A stretch of DNA of 8,756 bases from Campylobacteraceae bacterium. GTDB lineage: Bacteria; Campylobacterota; Campylobacteria; Campylobacterales; Sulfurospirillaceae. A model generated the notes under the pieces. The model was not told the DNA's origin, did not search any database, and worked only from the letters and a program-made list of their open reading frames with translations. Positions 7,010-8,756 of the stretch are shown piece by piece (the first letter of the stretch is position 1; the number at the start of each line of letters is the position of its first letter). The DNA lies in contig JALUMJ010000041.1 in the NCBI GenBank assembly GCA_027040375.1, forward strand, positions 1 to 8,756, given 5' to 3'. Made by a program: the position numbers and the translations under genes.

Positions 7010-7034
7010 TATACACATCAGTGAGATGTGTATA
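7010..7034 (-). repeat. Perfect hairpin between the DUF1882 and SPOR genes
   Basis: On the minus strand TATACACATC (7034-7025) pairs with GATGTGTATA (7019-7010) around a 5-base loop. It starts three bases after the DUF1882 stop codon and ends six bases before the SPOR gene's AAGGAG. The bases that follow, TATCAAAAGG, contain no T-run, so a standard terminator is unlikely. It may set relative expression within the operon or protect the upstream mRNA; both are inference. Confidence 0.6.
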
Positions 7035-7037
7035 AGC

Positions 7038-7580
7038 CTACATGTGTTTTGACCAAGATGCGCCTCTTTCTTTATTGTAAACTTTGTATGGCAGAGTCAA
7101 TATGTTAAACTCTCTTGGAATATCACTATCTGGAAAAACTTTCCATTCTTTTGGCATTTTTTGTGAAAGTTTCATCGAAATCAATTTTGCTATTTGATAT
7201 CCTTCTTGCAAGGTTGTATGCCCTTTATGAATATATAGATGTAAATGACCTGGTGTTTTACTTTCATACGCCGTAAAATTTATATATCCCTCTTCTCTAA
7301 GCAATAACTGTGCCCTATGCCAAAATCTTTGCGTATTCCTTCCATTGTAATCTATAACAATATTTTCTACTTTATCAGATTTATTTATCAAAGAGTGTGC
7401 CACAGTTATTTTTCCGGCTTCATGCTCTCTTATGATTTTGCTGCTCAACGGCTCATTGATTTTTTCAAATTTATCAAAAAAAGTTTTTCCATTGTGCACT
7501 ATTTTTTGAATAACTTTATCTCTTTTTATCCAGTAATGGCTAGTGTCTATCTTGATTAAGGCAGTATGTATTGCTTGCAT
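7038..7580 (-). CDS. DUF1882 protein with a primase-like core
   Basis: This is a 180-residue soluble protein of the DUF1882 family, which I know only from Campylobacterota, beside glyA (HP0184 in Helicobacter pylori is a member). No function is established to my knowledge. The central part reads NIVIDYNG (73-80), then a likely helix (81-97), then [12 protein letters not shown] (109-120). This resembles the archaeo-eukaryotic primase core, in which a strand ends in Asp-x-Asp, a helix follows, and a Gly-rich turn leads to a Leu-His-x-Tyr strand. Asp77 and His114 would match catalytic positions, but the second Asp is Asn79. A Pro-rich tail, [18 protein letters not shown] (149-166), follows. There is no signal peptide or membrane helix. 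The ATG has AAAGG six bases upstream and lies nine bases after the glyA stop, so co-transcription with glyA is likely. Confidence 0.85.
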   Translation of the reverse strand: MQAIHTALIKIDTSHYWIKRDKVIQKIVHNGKTFFDKFEKINEPLSSKIIREHEAGKITVAHSLINKSDKVENIVIDYNGRNTQRFWHRAQLLLREEGYINFTAYESKTPGHLHLYIHKGHTTLQEGYQIAKLISMKLSQKMPKEWKVFPDSDIPREFNILTLPYKVYNKERGASWSKHM

Positions 7581-7589
7581 GTTTTACCT

Positions 7590-8756
7590 TTAATATGTTG
7601 GTCTATCGTAAATTATAAAATTACTTGCTAATTTTTTCATCTCTTCTTTAGTTTTAGCTTGCAAACCTAAATCTTCTATATTGTCTAAAATATCCGCAAT
7701 CTTATTTGCAATGATTTCAAATTGCTCTGTTTTCATACCTCTTGCTGTCAATGCAGCTGCTCCGATTCTCACTCCACTTGTAACAAAAGGACTTCTTGTT
7801 TCTCCTGGAACCGTGTTTTTATTTACTGTGATTCCTGCATTGCCAAGGGCGATATCTGCTTCTTTTCCACTAAAGTTTTTATCTAAAAATGATACAAGTA
7901 TAAGATGATTATCTGTCCCGCCACTTACTACATCATACCCTCTTTTTAAAAGAACATTCGAGAGCATTTTTGTATTTGCTTTTACATCTTTTGCGTATTC
8001 TTTCCACTCTGGCTTTAAATTTTCGGCAAAACCAACCGCTTTTGCAGCTATGACATGGACTAAAGGTCCGCCTTGGATACCAGGAAATATAGCACTATTT
8101 ACTTTTTTAGCTATGTCTTCATCGTTAGTCATAATCAATCCACCTCTTGGACCCCTTAGTGTTTTATGAGTAGTGGTTGAAACTATGTGACAATGAGGAA
8201 ATGGACTTGGATGTTCACCCGCAGCTACAAGCCCAGCGATATGAGCAATATCTGCAAATAAGTAAGCCCCAACTTCATCTGCAATTGATCTAAATTTTTC
8301 AAAATCTATCACTCTTGGGTATGCACTAGCCCCACAAACTATAAGTTTCGGTTGAACTATTTTTGCTATCTCTCTTACTTTTTCATAATCAATTCTTCCG
8401 TTTTCATCTACGCCATAAAAGAAGCTAGAGTAAGTTTTACCAGAACTACTTACTTTTGAGCCGTGAGTTAAGTGTCCGCCTTGACTCAAATCCATGCCCA
8501 AAATCTTATCAAATGGTTTCAAAAGTGCCTGATAAACTCCTTGGTTTGCTTGGCTTCCGGAGTTGGGCTGAACATTTGCAAATTTACACCCAAAAAGCTC
8601 ACAAGCCCTGTCGATTGCAAGTTGCTCAACCTTATCTGCAAACTCACATCCTCCATAATACCTTTTGTTTGGATATCCTTCTGCATATTTGTTAGTAAAT
8701 ACACTCCCCATGGCTTCCATAACAGCTGGATATGTGAAATTTTCACTTGCAATCAT
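7590..8756 (-). CDS. glyA: Serine hydroxymethyltransferase, N-terminus beyond window edge
   Basis: GlyA is a pyridoxal-phosphate enzyme that interconverts serine and glycine while loading one carbon onto tetrahydrofolate. The visible 388 residues begin at IASENF, which lies about 31 residues into the Escherichia coli protein. The ATG at the very end of the window is therefore an internal codon, and the true start is outside; total length would be about 419. Visible landmarks are [15 protein letters not shown] (22-36), QPNSGSQAN (63-71), GGHLTHGS (93-100) and [15 protein letters not shown] (192-206), in which Lys198 forms the Schiff base with the cofactor. SGGTDNHL (278-285) and [10 protein letters not shown] (323-332) follow. 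Numbering offsets of 31 from E. coli are consistent. It is the most upstream gene visible in the operon. Confidence 0.97.
   Translation of the reverse strand: MIASENFTYPAVMEAMGSVFTNKYAEGYPNKRYYGGCEFADKVEQLAIDRACELFGCKFANVQPNSGSQANQGVYQALLKPFDKILGMDLSQGGHLTHGSKVSSSGKTYSSFFYGVDENGRIDYEKVREIAKIVQPKLIVCGASAYPRVIDFEKFRSIADEVGAYLFADIAHIAGLVAAGEHPSPFPHCHIVSTTTHKTLRGPRGGLIMTNDEDIAKKVNSAIFPGIQGGPLVHVIAAKAVGFAENLKPEWKEYAKDVKANTKMLSNVLLKRGYDVVSGGTDNHLILVSFLDKNFSGKEADIALGNAGITVNKNTVPGETRSPFVTSGVRIGAAALTARGMKTEQFEIIANKIADILDNIEDLGLQAKTKEEMKKLASNFIIYDRPTY

Noticed and set aside
8456..8752. Short frames on both strands within glyA (8456-8695 plus, 8519-8752 minus)
   Set aside because: They are out of frame with intact, highly conserved GlyA sequence.
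8754..8756. ATG at the right edge as the glyA start
   Set aside because: It corresponds to an internal residue of the conserved LIASENF segment, so about 31 N-terminal residues lie outside the window.
1..8756. CRISPR array, insertion sequence, tRNA or phage genes
   Set aside because: I found no regularly spaced repeats, transposase motifs, cloverleaf-like sequence or phage proteins in reading both strands.

Overview
The window is AT-rich, core-genome DNA. All eight genes lie on the minus strand, so they read from high to low coordinates. Protein content and gene order point to a Campylobacterota (epsilonproteobacterial) organism, probably a Sulfurimonas-like or Sulfuricurvum-like lineage: glyA, a DUF1882 protein, a SPOR-domain membrane protein and aroE in succession is an arrangement I recall from Campylobacter and its relatives. 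The genus is inference only. I see no mobile element, CRISPR array, tRNA or rRNA, and no gap between genes longer than about 85 bases.

In transcription order, the right half (8756 to 4080) is a tightly packed run. It holds glyA (serine hydroxymethyltransferase, first ~31 residues beyond the window edge), a 180-residue DUF1882 protein, a 233-residue inner-membrane SPOR protein, trpE (anthranilate synthase component I) and aroE (shikimate dehydrogenase). Spacing is 0 to 47 bases and strong co-transcription is likely. AroE makes shikimate, the route to chorismate, and TrpE consumes chorismate, so two of the genes belong to one aromatic pathway. GlyA supplies glycine and one-carbon units. The SPOR protein is probably an envelope or division protein.

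The middle (4023 to 1028) is a complete tripartite TRAP uptake system in the order dctP-dctQ-dctM. The binding protein resembles the TakP-type branch, which suggests 2-oxo or 2-hydroxy monocarboxylates such as pyruvate or lactate. A perfect hairpin separates dctP from dctQ. The left end (942 to 1) is the first 314 codons of der (engA), a double-GTPase ribosome assembly factor cut by the window edge.

The points most worth a second look are these. aroE has no ATG, GTG or TTG at its proper N-terminus, and homology plus a well-placed ribosome binding site point to an ATC start at 4871. The DUF1882 protein carries a pattern like the catalytic core of archaeo-eukaryotic-type primases, with one catalytic Asp replaced by Asn. 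Three perfect 10 to 11 bp hairpins lie in intergenic gaps, none followed by a convincing T-run. The window otherwise looks like ordinary housekeeping DNA, and I do not see a clear new multi-gene system.
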